A DNA stretch of 64,000 nucleotides from Ulota crispa (GCA_963920765.1 OY987245.1:18926727-18990726), one strand, 5' to 3'. Counted from the first letter of the stretch, positions 47,065 to 61,405 are shown. The notes: generated from the letters alone by a model not told the origin. Numbers and translations are program-made.

Positions 47065-49739
47065 TCACAAGTGAAGAATGCAGCATCATATTTTGGTTTT
47101 TGTTTATCCACATGCAAAGTTTTGTAATTATTTCTTCCTTCGTTTTCCATTTTTCTCATTATGCAATGCTATAAAAGAAAGAATACATGATTGAGCTTCT
47201 TGCATGCCGTTTCTCAATTGTTTTTTTTCAATCAGAATTCAGGAAATAAATTCTCTTCAAATAGTGGATAACAAGGACTTTGCAACAATGACTTTTATTC
47301 TACTCTAAAACAAAATGCTTTGATCCTGCATTTCTTCATAAGGAACAAACTGTTTTGAAGAAAGGAATACGGCGTTGTTGAAATATATCCTCCCATTGTA
47401 ATTTCTTTTGAGCACCTTAATTAGCCTTGGTTTTTACATTCAAAATGGTTTCTTTTGTTTTCTACTGAAAACTAACCAAATGAAACTTTCTAGGATTTAT
47501 TTTCTACATATTTGAACAATTCAAGATCTCGTGAATACAAGTGTTTCATTGCAGCTTGAAGTATATTAAAGTAGGTCATGTGAGTACACTTCTAAATGTA
47601 AAATGGTAGGAACTGATTTGCACTACAATATTTTACAATATGGTATGCATCCATGATGAGATTTTCAATTTATAATACATTTTGAGTTTGATACAGTTAT
47701 TTGATACTTTGACTTATTATTTTTTCAATGCCTTAGAGTTAATTCAAAAGCTTCACAATGCCTTCATTTTTTTTTAACTCATGAAAACGAAATATTTTGA
47801 TTTGATCTTATACATCTACCAATTCATATTTCATTGTTTGTAATATTAAATTGAAACTAATTGGATTTTTGGCTTTCTTCACATTGAGGTTGAAGCTAAG
47901 ATACAACTCCTTTCTATTTTTTATTATTCATTTTGTTTCTGTACTTAAGATTTAAGAATATGTACAATTAAAATAAAATCATAACAAAACGTTAAAATTT
48001 TGAGAAGAATTTCTAAGTTTTTTTAGCTTTGAAAATAAGTTATTTTATTCAAAAATTTGTAGAATCTTGACCATTGGCCAAAGTGTTCTGATTTTAGTTT
48101 TTTTAAGATTTAAAAAAATCATTTCCAACACACATAAAAAATTTATTCATTATATAGAAAGCATAATTCAACAATCACAAAAAACACCCAAATGAGTGTC
48201 TATAAGAAAAAGAACTCAGTTGGGTTTGTTTGCCCTTAAGGGTGGAATTAATTATGCTTATAGCAATTACACTTGTTATTCAAATTAGCAATATTGAAAA
48301 ATTTGTACTCTTTTTCATGAATTGAAATGATAGCTCATTAAAATAAATAGACTTTTTAGTAATTTACATCACAACAACATGATTGACTTGTTTTGACATT
48401 CATGCGTAATATTAGTTTATTATAAATGTATATTTGCAAGAATATTCCTCTTTGGCATTTTTTGCTTTAATACCAAAATATACATTTTTAAATAAAATTT
48501 GTTAAATTAATACTGTTTGAACTTAATCAAGTTTAATTGTAGGCTAGTTTGATCTTAGTTTCAACTTAATTAAAATATAAAATTTCACAATTAATTTATA
48601 TATAAGAGACATCATTTTGAGCCGCTCATTCTTATTAGTTGCAAGAGTGTTGTGGTGCAATTTCTAATGACCTATTTATCATTTTAGCGGAGGATCAATA
48701 TAGGAGAGAGGAGTACATACATAAAGTGGTTTACACCAAATTTTGTTGTAGTAGAGGATCAACATGGGAGAGAAGGGTACATGCATAAAGTGATTGACAT
48801 GAAGTTTTACTTTGAATCAAGTTGACGTTTGTGAGTTAATCAATCAATCATGGTTTAAATGTTTAGATTGGCTACATTTTGTGATAAAATTGCTACTTTA
48901 AAATTTGCTTATTGCAAGGATATTCTTGTTGTCCCCATTGCTACAACAAGTACATACTAAAACGTGTATATAATAATAATAAATTTGGTATTCATAATCG
49001 CTTATACTCTTGTTTTTCCAAATAAACTGCGATTGAGTCATAACACTCACAGTCTTTTCATTATATGTCAATAAAATCATTAATATGGCTAATTTATTTT
49101 TGTTTACTATAGCAACATAATATATGTGATTCGATCAAATTTTACAATTATAAATTATCAATGCATGCGTGTGAATAAAGCAATTGAATTATCAACTCTA
49201 AAATAAAATTTTGTGATATCACAAGTTTCAGTAGTTTTTAAACTATATGAACATTTTTAAAGAAATTTATATTTTGTATAATTTTTAAACTTATTTCATC
49301 TTTTGTTTTCCATTGCAAATCTAATGATATAATTATTTTATTTTACAAGTATATGGATTTTTAGATTTGCATTGTTTTGTTTAAAACCACTGTATAAATA
49401 GTTGAGATTTCCTTTATCAACCACTCTAATTGCTTCAATTACACTCCAATTTTGCACTAGTAAAAATAAATGATTCATAATTTTATTATTCTAATCTTGT
49501 GTTGTTTGGAAAGCAAAAGCTAAAACATTTTTTCACAAATTACCAACACATACTCATCTTTTAAAATTGTTTGGGATAAAATTTCAAATGACTTTTAAAA
49601 ATCCTTAAAAATGCACAACAAGATATTTTTAAATATCATTTGTAGCTTTTGACTTGAAATAAATCCAATTCACTATAAATTTGACCATTACTAAGAATTT
49701 TCTCTATGTGGATTACAATCTCTATTTTTTTGCAAAAAA
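47065..49739. other. AT-rich spacer
   Basis: Very AT-rich DNA without exons, RNA genes or element ends that I can pair. The short open frames are chance. Confidence 0.6.
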
Positions 49740-50110
49740 AACAAAAAGGACCAAGTCCTTTTTTTTTTAAAGTCAATGAAAACTGCCAGTTTTAGAAGAA
49801 TGAGTAGAAAACTACAAAAAGACTTTCAGAGGAATGAATAGAAAAGTACAAAAAGAACTTTCTTGTGAATATCCAACCATAGGATCTTGCCTTAGACTAT
49901 GGGAGATACTTGTGGAAAAAATCAGCTCATTCTTGGTGTAAAGGAATGAGATATTGACATTTGAAGTGACAAAAAAAGTTTTTGTCCATACTGCCCAAAA
50001 ATTTCAAAAGCCTTTGACCACTCTTAAAGCAAAAAAATTACTCTACACAAAGTTGAGGTTTAATTTTTCCATGTAAAAGACCAAGTTAGGTATGTGTGGA
50101 AGAATTTTCA
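49740..50110 (-). mobile_element. Inverted fragment of a family P element
   Basis: On the minus strand it follows the right half of the copies at 1758 and 46141 (complements of AAAGGCTTTTGAAAT, GATCTTATGGTTGGA and AGTGGCAGTT). The left half and the left TTAA are missing. Confidence 0.6.
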
Positions 50111-50128
50111 AATTAATTGGAAGTATAT

Positions 50129-50203
50129 AACATACTCTTTATTAACATACTCTTTATTAACATACTCTTTATTAACATACTCTTTATTAACATACTCTTT
50201 ATT
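50129..50203. repeat. Five perfect copies of a 15-bp unit
   Basis: AACATACTCTTTATT repeats five times without change. It starts within the P-derived sequence and explains the LLTYS repeats of the open frame at 50094-50279, which is not a gene. Perfect identity suggests a recent expansion. Confidence 0.95.
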
Positions 50204-51789
50204 AAGAGAACTTATGCCAAAATTATTTCAAAATCACAATTTGGAATTTGAGAGTCTTACAAAGATGATACATGGATAAATAAATATGAAACTTATGATG
50301 TATTTGTCAATACATTTTGTGGTCCCGGCCCTAGTTTTGCTCAAATTTTAAGCTATTTCTTATCTTTGAGCAGTTGCGGTGTCAATTATGGCAAGATTGA
50401 ACTTTAAAAAGAAATTTTAAGGAAACGAATAGATATGCTAAGACTATTTGGGATAAAAACATCAAAATAAAATAAATCATTAGATGGTTCAAAAGGAGGA
50501 TAAAAATGGTACAATATTATGGTATGTGCACACCTGGGCTTATGTAATAAGGGAGTTAGAGGATAATACCGCTTGCAATAAAGATTGAGTCAAATTTCTA
50601 GGTTCAAAGGACAAATTTTAGTTTCAGAAGTTTTTTAGTCTTAAATTTTAAGTTAAAAGGGGTGCTAATGATAAAATTGTGGATCATGTCCACACATGAT
50701 AATAATAAGTTAAAAGTATGGTCAAATTAGGCTACAATGAATATATAATATTAGGGTGATCACACTTGAAGCAAGTGCTTATGCTATTTATGAACCCAAT
50801 ATTTAATCAAATGTTAGTTTTGTTACTTTGTCTTGTCCTTGTTAGTTTTGTTTTTCTTACTTTGATTTAAAACCTTGGTGTTGCAATTGCTTTCTAACTC
50901 AAAGAAATTTGCATTTTTGTTCTAGTTAATTTGTCCTTGTCTTAGTCAATTTCTATGCATGGTTTTGTGCTTTTGTTATCCAAGAGCTATTAGACAAGTG
51001 TGCATTTTTAACATTTTTGTGTTTTTGTTGGCACATAATGGCAAATTGGCAATATTAAACAACAAATACTTTTTGGACCTTTTAGAGGCATTGTAGTTCC
51101 AAAAATACAAAAAATGTGGCTATTGCATGGAAAAAAAATACAGATAAATTTATTTTGAACATTGCATACATCGGATAAGACAAATTTTACAGAAAACGTT
51201 GTAAAAAAACTCATTAATATTTTATGTTCAAAAATGCTTTAGTACATTACTAAGATTAGGGTAAAAGAAACAATGTTTTAACGTATCATGGAAATTGAAA
51301 TAAAAATCATCCCATAATTTGAAGGAAAAAGTGTTGGATTATTTTATTTACAAATTAAAATTTCTGAAGTGATTTAATGAAATTTACACATTTTTTAATA
51401 AATTACTCGTTTCCAATAAATTTTAACTTCAAATCTTTATAACAAATCTCTGTATTTTTCCTTTTTCAAGGAAAAACCATATATTCTTTGTACATGTATT
51501 ACTTTTAATTTAAGAAAACGGTTCTTCAATAAAAAAAACTAAAAACATTTCATAAGTATTAAAATACTTTAAAAACTATCTAAATTTGCAATTACATCTA
51601 TGATTTTACACCAACTATAATCATAGGCTTCAAACAAGCATAAACTAAAATTGAACATGTATTATATACTTATGCTCTTTTCCAAACAAAGTTCATAAAT
51701 TTCATTACTCAACGCAATTTTATTAAAACCACATTTACTACAGCATACAAAGTAATTTCCAAAACAATATGAAACATATATTGAAAAAA
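50204..51789. other. AT-rich spacer
   Basis: No gene or pairable repeat ends seen. Confidence 0.5.
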
Positions 51790-52197
51790 GGGATTGATAT
51801 ATGTACCACATCTTTTTGACTGTTCTATTACACCTATACAGCTAACATTTATGATATTATAATATGTGTGGACCACAAACAAAATATCACTAAACTGAAA
51901 ATATAATTGACAAAAACGTTGTAACTTCAGCTTTGTTTTTCAACTCTAGATCTTGCTCATAGTATTGATTAAAAAACCTAATTGAAACTTAGCATAATTT
52001 AAAAAAATTAATCAATACTATAAGCAATATTTAGAGTTGAAAAACAAAGCTAAAGTCACAACTTATATATTAAGTTGTATTTTCAATTTAGTAATGCTTT
52101 GCCCATGGTCCAGACCTACTATAATATTGTAAATGTAGACCACATATAGTGGGTGTGATATAATATTTAAAAGGGTGTGGTACATATGTCAATTCCC
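51790..52197. mobile_element. Family C2 MITE, third copy
   Basis: GGGATTGATATATGTACCAC at the left and GTGGTACATATGTCAATTCCC at the right, with foldback arms (TTGTTTTTCAACTCTA and its complement). The flanks ATTGAAAAAA and ATTGAAATTA suggest a slightly decayed duplication. Confidence 0.75.
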
Positions 52198-55100
52198 ATT
52201 GAAATTAATGTTGCTTTTAATTTACAGTGTAATTATACTTAAAACATCTAAGAAATGTAAAAGCTATCATAAAAAAATAATCATATATTATAATAAAAAA
52301 TACATACCTTTATGTAATTTTGAGAGCTTGATGAATACGTCCATAATTGAATGTTTTAATATTTGAAGTATAGGAACACACAAAGATGGAACAAAATAAT
52401 TGAAAAACATACTTGCAAAACTACCTTGAGATGCTCTTATGAGATGTGTCAAGGGTATTTGTGCAATTTTTGTATGCAAACATGTAAGGAAAAATGGAAT
52501 AGAAATGGTTAGGATCAACCACTTTTGACGTTCAACCATGAAGTTTGCTAATTTTAATAATTTTCATCCAAAGATACCCTAAACCTGGCGTCTATCTACA
52601 ACCTCGCAATCTCATCCAAATTTTTACTTTGTTTTTTAGTATTGTGGGAGCTAATTATTATTTCATGTAAAATTTTGGCAAACATGCCCCATGAATTTAA
52701 ATGTTGCTATTCCTTACAAGCTTGCATTCTCTCCAGGGCCTTTAATTTTTTGGCTAGTCTTACCTTAAATCTTACCTCGATTCAAGACTATCTATTGGCT
52801 ACCGTAACAATAGAGAGTTTTTTTCAGGAAATTAATTGCTAGCTGCAACCTCCTTGTACTCCAAATCCCATGATCCAAATCTGTTCAAATTCCTTGTTTT
52901 ATTTGATTATTTATTTCTTTCTTTTTACGTTAGGATTTCCTAGAATCTCATGGAGCTTCCACAATCTAGTGCTGCAGCCCCCCAATACTATATATCCAAT
53001 GAACCATATGTCTTCAAATTCCTTGTTTTTTTTTTTACAATAGAATTTTGTAGAATTAGATCATATTGGTGCTTATTGGATGTTTGTTTAGTTCTCTTTA
53101 TTTCATCTATCTATTCTATAATTCTTGCAAAAAAACTTAAAATAGATTTTTTGGCAAGAAGAGCAACTCCAATTTGGTAATATCCACTATTTGCTAGAGT
53201 TTCATGATTCACATTTCTAAAATTTGACATCAACAATGATCCAGCTTTAGGTTTAATGTAATAGCTTAATTTTTTAACCAAAATTCTCCACCTACTTTTG
53301 ATGCTCCATATTGTGGTTCTGTAATACAAAAATTAAATCAAGATGAAAAATAAAAGTACCTTTGTGACAATAAAAAGTAAAACACCAATATGCCTAAGGT
53401 ACTAAAAAACCTATTTCTATATGTTAAAATTTAGAACAATTAAAAAATATACAAGTTACTCAATATGTGTGAAAGCTAAAATTTCAAATGCCTTGACAAC
53501 CTCAAATTATAAGAAATAAATTTCTTATCTTTTGTAAACCATATGATAAATTTCATGTGTGAATCACCTTTATCACAATGTGGTGATACCCAATTGTTTT
53601 TTGTAGTACTCATGTGGGAAAATGGCGTATCACCAACTCTTCCATAATTTTTTGGAATTGATGTAGGGTGTAAATCTTACAATTGTTGTAACCAAAATGG
53701 AAACAAAGGATGTAGAAATTGGTAAACATCATATGTAAACACCTATCCAAGTTTATTAATTTCTTCTGAAGTTGGTTTTATGCTATCATGCTTTTGTTTT
53801 GATTGTGCATATCTGTAGACATTGATTAATAAAATATAAAACATTAATAATTTATAAAAATTCTAAAGTGAATCTAAATAAATTATTACATTAAATGAAT
53901 ACATTTTTATGATTTACAACTAGTTCTTTGGATGGTACATAAAAGCAAATAGCAATGCAATCAATTAGATGGAATGTACTTACATAGCAGGTCTCTCAAC
54001 AAAAATATCTAGCCTCCAACCAAGCATTACCATGCTTCTACCATGTCTTTTTCTTACTTCTTGCAACAACTCCTCCATATTTGTGAAAATCAAAAAAATG
54101 TTGTGGGCATCTAATCATTTATAATGTTCAATGTGGAAGAGGTTGAACAATTTTATGGTGAGAAATTGGATAATTTTTTATTTGTTGTGATATTGATTTT
54201 AATATTCAAACTCAAAAAACCCATAGTGGGTTTGTATATGATTTATTTTTCACTTGAGCTTTGATGATCATGTCAAAATTTACAAAGTACTACAAATTAA
54301 TGAATTATGATTATTAGAAAGTTGTTGTGAATGAAAATTTCAAAAATGTGTTAAAGATAAAGAAACCCTTGTTAAAAATTACCTTTATGTGATACTTTGC
54401 ATTTTTCATTGTTCATTTATGACCATCAGTGCCAATCTCATCAATAACATTCTTGGCTTTTTTTGCATGCAAAGACGTACCTAAATTTAATTTGTAAATC
54501 CCCAAATAATAAAACAAAAACAAAAAAACTCAACTAGGCTTGACAAGCTCTTTTAAAATTCAAACAAACCAATTTTGATATTGTGTCAAGAATTTATGAT
54601 TACTTGAATTAAATCAATGAGTAAAGGTGGTAAGAAAGGTGAATTATGGGGAGACAATTTCACTTTTGGTTGTAAACTTGATTCCTAACCAATATTTTTG
54701 TAGCTATTGAATTATTAGAGTATTACCAGATTCATACATGTTCAAATACAAATAAGACACTTATACCAATAAAAACTAGTACACAAAGATCTAATACTCT
54801 GTCACATCTCTATTACTGAACACTCACAATACACACGGAAAACAAGTAACTAAGTTATTTTGCAAGGTGGAGTCTTAAGCTCCAAAGAAAGACAACTCAA
54901 CAAATGGAGTTCATCCAACTATGAGTTTATCATCCTAACATTCTAACAATGTACCAATTACAACTACGTATCATCTAATAGGAGCCAAAGACATCTCTTG
55001 ATAACAAAAGTTGATTACACTAGAGTTACAATACAAGGCAACTAAAAAAAGTAGTTCAAAAGTTTTAGCTACACTTTCTAAAGAAGCCCACAAAGAAGCC

Positions 55101-57359
55101 TTTTTACACTCACTTTTTTGAATACCTCAAATTTTTAACCCCCATACTTTAAAATTGCTAGCATATAGGTATTTACAATTTAACCAAAACTACAGACTTG
55201 GAAAGTAGTGTGAATTTGTAAATCCCTATTTTAAGCTCTCCACCAATCAATTTTGGAAATTCTAGTGGAATTTGGAAAGTGAGACACAAAGTGAACCATT
55301 GATAAGTCTCAAGTTTTGGTTCACAAAAGACTGCTTAATGACTTTTTGGAAAACTTGGTGAACCCTTGTATTATGATTTTGGGTTGAATCCTTGAACTTT
55401 CCTTTTTAACTTTTTGGAAAACTTGGTGAACCCTTGTATTATGATTTTGGGTAAAACCCTTGAACTTTCTTTTTTTTCCTTTGTGCCCGTGATTGTGTAA
55501 ATGGTCTATTGCAAATTGCCATTAAGGTTACAAACTCATGTTTTTAGGGTTGTGGAATTCCTCAAGAGCAGGCAGACAAAGATTGCGAGAAATGTCAAGC
55601 TTGGACTTCCTTGAAGAGTTATGTTTGACATTTAGTGTTTTGGGCAGGAATCATCACAATGTACAAGTTTTGTATTTTCACTTTCACATGCTTATTCAGC
55701 TCTATATTTATCTTTATGTTTTCTTTCAAGTGCTTATTGTACAACAACTAACCTGACATTCTCAATATACTAGATAAAATTCTCCATCATGCTTAATAGC
55801 AAGTCAATTCATACTTCTTATGTATTATGGTTTTAATGAAGTTTTGAATATGAAAGAATTGTTGGAAATGGTGTACATTGTTTGTGACAGAACATTTGAC
55901 TTTGTTGAACTTGCAACAGAAGCAAGTACTGCAAGCAAGCTATGGTTGACACAATTTGTGCAATCTCTAGCAACAGTATTGGTGTTTGCATTATGTACCG
56001 GCAGGCATGTTTTTTTGAACTGTTTGAGAAGAATCCTTGCCCTTGTAACATTTTATTATTCAAGCTTGTTAGCAAGCTTTGGCTATCAAAGATTTTGCAA
56101 GTTACTTGAATGGTGTTATTTTGAAAGATTGAATTTCTTACAGTTTGATACAGCAATTACAGAAACACCTAATGAATTGCAGCAACTTCAAGAACTCTAT
56201 TAGTGTAAGTGCAATGGATACCCCATTCACCTTCATTTTTCCTATTTTATTGGTAATGTGGTATAAGAATATGTAAACCTCGATTTATGTTCATTATGTA
56301 GTTGTCTGATGAAATATGTTAAACAAATGCAAGTGAGTTTGTCTTTTATTAGCAATGCTATGTCCACGTCAGTGTGGGTGGCAGCCGTCTGTTTTACCTT
56401 GCTTTATCACACATGAAAGACATAATTCAATTACTTTGGATGGGTCAAATTTAGAAAGTGCGATTTTCAATTTGTGACAATGAACAATTTCATTCACATC
56501 TCTTGGAATTGACATACCTAGCCCTCTTAGTTTATTATTTCTTCATGATTGCTACTAATATCTTCAGATTTTTTAGATTCCTTCAATTCTTATGTTTTTT
56601 TTAAACAATTTGAAGCTGATGGTGATGCCTTTTACCTTATTCACAAGCCTTCCATTGAAATTTTGATTTAAAAAACATGTTGCAAAGAGAACAAGAAATG
56701 TATGTATGTGATGACATTATATAATATCATGTTTAGAGGTACAAACTTAGTTACAATATTTGAGTCAAACAAAAAAATTTGATCTTCATAAAAAAATATA
56801 TATATTTCACAAAATTGAGGCTTATCAAGAGTTTCATTGAATCTTTTGTAGATAAATTTTTTTTACTTGAAGGGTTTCTTTTAGCATGGAAGATAATTGT
56901 ATGAATGTTTCCTACATATCCATGGAATCAAATCTCAAAAATTCATCACCAATGTTTTTCAAAAAACTATCATGTGAAACCATGAATTTCTTACAAAACA
57001 GTTTACCAAAAATGGAGTTTTGGTTTATAAGAACTGAATTTTGGTATATTTGCTTGGTATTGCATAAGGATGCAATGGTCATTTTTTTAACACAAATATT
57101 CCAATTATACTCCATGTTTCACAAAAAAAAATTGAATGACTGAAATAAGTAATTGGTAAGCACTTTGTACATGGGCATTAAATGTTTACGTATTTTTAAA
57201 ACATATTAGCAAATATGCTATGCACTCTACATATTTGCCATTGCATAATGTCTTTTTATTTCTTGATGAATGTCAAGGATGGTTGTTGAATATTCCATTG
57301 CAAGGGTTCCAATTTGATGGAGAAAATTTCAACAACAATGGACCCAATACAATCAGAGG
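52198..57359. other. Gene-poor spacer before the Helitron remnant
   Basis: A 68-bp tandem duplication lies at 55342-55470 (ACTTTTTGGAAAACTTGGTG twice). Open frames at 55538-55756 and 55820-56203 (127 codons, + strand) are somewhat less AT-biased and could be decayed upstream Helitron or host sequence, but I recognise no motif. The rest shows nothing. Confidence 0.4.
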
Positions 57360-60300
57360 AAAAGGCGGCAGTAAGCGCGTGACATAGATGCAATACTACG
57401 CGTACATTCTTCATTTGCAAGACTGGGGTGAGCACATGTTCCTAGTCGGTTGTTTCTTGCAGCAATACATGGTGGATGCCTGGGCGTGCGTGGAACAGAA
57501 CAGGTTGAAGTATTTTGTTAATAATCAAGGCAGCCTTCAATGCGAGCTATATTTGGGTGTAATGGATGCTTTGAATGTTGGCAACCACGATGCGGCACAA
57601 ATCGAGCAAAAGGTGATTTTGCCATTGTCATTTTTGGGAGGCAATCGGCAAATGAATCAGTTGTACTAGGATTCCATGGCCATAGTGCGTCAATACGGAA
57701 AACTTGATTTGTTTATAATGTTTACTTGCAATCCAAAATGGCTTGAAATCACAGCAAAACTAGAAGAAAGGCAAAGGGTGCAAGATTGGCTAGATTGGTA
57801 ACGCAAGTGTTCAACTTGAAGTTTCAAGAGTTGATGTTTGACCTTACAAATTGAAAGATATTTGGCATTGTGTTGGGCTACATATGGGTTATTGAGTTTC
57901 AAAAACAAGGCCTTCCGCATGCACACATACTATTAATCATTCACGAGCATTTCAAGTTGAGAACAATAGAGGAGATCAACTCGGCTGTGTCATCTGAAAT
58001 TCCAGATCACATGATTCATTCCGATGCTTACTAGACTATGAAATGATGCTTGGTGCATGGTCCATGCGGTGCAAGAAAATCAAATGCACTTTGCATGGAA
58101 GATGGGGAAGTGTATAAAGCAATTTCCTTGCCAGTTTGTCAACGAAACATGTGCAGATCGAGATGGATATCCTGTATATAGGAGGTGAGACAACGACAAT
58201 TACTTTGTTGATGCAAAAGGCCAACTTGTGGACAACAAATGGGTTGTGCCTCATAACCTATACTTGGCATCAAAATATAATGCACATATTAACGTTGAGG
58301 TGAGTTTTTTTTATAGTTAAAAGAATGAATTATTTTTTGTTGATGCAAAAAGCTTACATGCAGAGAAAAGATAGATTGTGCCTTACAATTTATACTTGAC
58401 ATTAAAATAAAATGCATACATTAATGTTGAGCTGAATTTGTCCATTGTTTGTAGTGTGTAGTCTAATCAACACAATGTTTTTGAAAAATGGCCTTCATGC
58501 AAATTTGTTCCTCTATCTCTGCAATCAAATACCTCTTTAAGTACGTGTACAAAGGCCACCACCACACAACTATGATTATCCAAGACATTCATGAGATTCA
58601 ACAATATGTTGACGCGCGTTATGTTTCAACACCTGAGGTAGTGTGGTGGTTATTTGGATTCAAAATGCACAATGGATTTCCAACCATTCAATGGCTGCAA
58701 GTGCATTTGGCTAATCAACAACATGTGACTTTTAATGCAAACGCCGACCTTGCGATAGTTGTGGATACTGAAGGGGCTTGAAAGACAACTTTGACGTCGT
58801 GATTTGAAGCCAACCGCACAATCCCATTGGCAAGGAACCTCATATCCAGTAAAATGGGAGTTTTCCATTGAAATGAGAGGTAATGTAAAGGAAGGTCAAC
58901 AGAAGGCTTTATGTCAATTCAACTCGATTTGAGCTAAACTGACATAAAACCTTTCAAATTTTACCTAAAATTTGAAAGTTTTACTGCAATTTAGGTCGAC
59001 TCCACCTAAATTGCAATAAGACCTTTCAATACTAACCTGAAATTGAAAAGTTTTATATCTCCTTTGGTTATTTTGAGAGGTGCCCAATCTTCCATTTTAC
59101 TGAATATGAGGTTAAGGGAGACGTACATAGACTTCCCTTTGCAATTTACATTCAATAATTCAACAAAAGCATGGAATATTTGGAAGAAAGGATTTGCAAT
59201 TAGACGTCTTTACTTTGTGAACCCTTTGGCAGGCAAGAAGCACTTTTTGCAAACATTGCTAACAGTGGTAAAGTGAGCTACATCATTTGAAGATCTTTGC
59301 ACATTTGAAGGTACAACTTATGGTACCTTCAAGGCGGCTTGCGTTGCATGTGGATTGTATGAAAATGACAAAGAGTGGGAGCAATGTTTGCGAGGAGTGG
59401 CAGTAATGCACTTTGGTGCTCAATTGCGCTCGCTGTTTGTGACAATCTTGACGCATGGGCCTTCGACTAATCCACGCCAGCTATGAAAATAATTTAGCAA
59501 AAACTTATCTGACGACTGTGCTCATTGACTTTGTCAGAATGGAGCAAAGAATCCTTCACAAGAGCAAATTGAGGGACTTGCTTTAAACATGATTGCAAAA
59601 TTTCTCTCTACATTTGACAAGACTTTGGATGATTTTAATTTGCCAGAACTAGCTTTTCTTATGGAGGATTTAGAGGGCAATCAATTCATTGTTGAGCAAA
59701 TGGATTTCAATGTTGCGGAGATGAAAGCGGAAGTTGATAACGATGTTTACACACTGAATGGCAATCAGTTGGATGTCTATCAAAAAATCATGCAATTGTG
59801 CATGCTTGACATCTTGGATAAAATCTACATTGTTGACGGGCTGAGTGGTATAGGGAAGACATATTTGGAGAACTTATTGTTGAAGTCTATGAGTGGCCAA
59901 GGCAAGATTGCTTTGGCAGTGGCATCGTTGGGAATTGCTGCATTGTTGCTATTAAAGGGAAGGACTGCGCATTCAGGATTCAAAATTCTGATTGATCTAG
60001 ACTCAAATTTTGTGTGCAACATTTGAAGGCATGGTGACTTAGCGGAGATGTTACAAAGAACAAAGCTCATATTGTGGAACAAGGCACCAATGGTCAACAA
60101 ATTTGCATTTGAAGTTGTTGATTGCACACTTCGCAATATTACTAGGCACAATGTGCCATTTGGAGGGATTACTTTTGTAATGTGCAGAGACTTTAGACAA
60201 GTTCTACCGGTTATACCCAAAGGCTTGCGACCAGATATTGTTGCTGCATCTATCAAGGAATCTCATTTGTGGAGGCATGTGCAAGTGTGCAAGTTATGTC

Positions 60301-60814
60301 AAAATATGCGAGTCGTTGATGCCGTGCCAATTGAAGATTTGGAAATTGCTCATTTGCAGATTGGTTGTTAGCACTTGGTGAGCGCAAATTGGAACACGTT
60401 GAGAAGGATTATATTTGGTGTCCACAATCTATGGTTGTACGCGAGCACACATTAAACAGTCTTGTCAACGTGGTCTATCATGGGATTGTGGAAGATGGAC
60501 ATGGAACCTGTGAGTATTTGAGTAACCATGCAATCCTAGCAGCACGAAATGACGATGTTGCTCGGATCAACAATGCAGTTTTGGATATGGTGCCTAGACA
60601 AAAGCAAGATTGCATGAGTGCAAAAAAAGTTGATGATAAAGACGATGCCAATTTGATATCAATTGCGTATTTGAATACATTAGATGTCAGTGGCTGGCCT
60701 CCACACAAGCTTTCCTTTAAAGTTGGCACATCGTTGATGCTTTTTTGTAATTTGGACCCATCAGATGGACTGTGCAATGGCACGCAACTCATTGTGCGAT
60801 GTTGCTTTGCTTGA
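57360..60814 (+). pseudogene. Broken Helitron Rep/helicase gene
   Basis: Fragments in successive frames follow the order of plant Helitron proteins. Rep: MQYYAYILHLQ, LQQYMVDAWACVEQNRLKY, SFLGGNRQMNQLY, FIMFTCNPKWLEI, the HUH motif PHAHIL (57918-57926), and the tyrosine segment KYLFKYVYKGH (about 58527-58560), DARYVSTPEVVWWLFGF, LQVHLANQQ. Then FAIRRLYFVNPLAGKKHF, SFEDLCTFEGTTYGTFKAA. Helicase: Walker A GLSGIGKT (59838-59861), FGGITFVMCRDFRQVLPVIP (Walker B region; usual GGDFRQ is CRDFRQ), NHAILAARNDDV, INNAVLDM, VSGWPPHKLSFKVGTSLML, NLDPSDGLCNGTQLIVR. In-frame stops (57386, 57667, 60024) and frameshifts, plus a MITE at 58836-59113, make it inactive. The Helitron ends (5' TC, 3' CTRR hairpin) were not found. 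Confidence 0.93.
58836..59113. mobile_element. Family A MITE inside the Helitron gene
   Basis: The left end AACCTCATATCCAGTAAAAT and the right end read inward AACCTCATATTCAGTAAAAT. Perfect AAGG at 58832-58835 and 59114-59117. Deleting the element and one AAGG joins CCATTGGCAAGG to GAGACGTAC in frame (PLARETYIDFP), matching the Helitron protein. Confidence 0.95.
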
Positions 60815-61047
60815 GTTATTGAAGCGGAAGCACTAGAAGAAAAAGGGGTCAAATCTAATTAGCGGGTATACAACTCCATGTCCAAAACAATTGCACTGCA
60901 ACTGTAAAACAACTATGAGAAAGGGTGGAGTTAAGGGAGATGCAATGTAGTAGTATGATTTTTAGTCACGGATGAAGTTTGTTTCAAATAGTTGAAGTTG
61001 GTTTCTGTTACTTATTTTAGATCCATCAGCGGATGAGTATGTTGTAG
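60815..61047. other. Spacer after the helicase remnant
   Basis: No exon seen; may still be Helitron 3' sequence. Confidence 0.3.
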
Positions 61048-61405
61048 TTCTGACATTCCTATGACAATTCTGCCAGCTAGTTGTAAGGGAGTTGAGGTTC
61101 TTTATAACTAGTGGACTACCATTATTCCAATGCTACTCAAAAACAACTCAAAAAGCACTATGGCCAAGTTTTTTAGAAAATTTCAAGGACCTTGTTATTT
61201 TAGCTGCCTGTCGTGATGCCCTTATGTTGCAATTCTGACATTCCTCTAACAATTGAGTCAACAAGTTATAAGGGAGTTGAGGTTCTTTACAACTAATGGG
61301 CTACAATTACTCCAATGCTACTCAAGAACAACTCAAAAGCACTATGGCCAAGTTTTCTAGAAAATTTCAAGGACCGTGTTATTTTAGAAGCCTGTCGTGA
61401 TGCCC
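61048..61405. repeat. Tandem duplication of about 173 bp
   Basis: 61048-61221 and 61233-61405 share GGGAGTTGAGGTTCTTTA, CAATGCTACTCAA, AGCACTATGGCCAAG and CCTGTCGTGATGCCC. About 85-90 percent identical by eye, with an 11-bp spacer. Confidence 0.85.

Noticed and set aside
50094-50279. Open frame with LLTYS repeats
   Set aside because: Produced by the 15-bp tandem repeat.
54780-55140. Possible LTR (tracts such as AACACTCACAATACACACGGA)
   Set aside because: No second LTR, primer-binding site or gag-pol sequence found.
55820-56203. 127-codon + open frame with Leu/Cys-rich sequence
   Set aside because: No recognisable domain and no paired exon; an upstream frame with GCGIPQEQADKDCEKC looked tetraspanin-like but has a stop and no flanking membrane segments in order.
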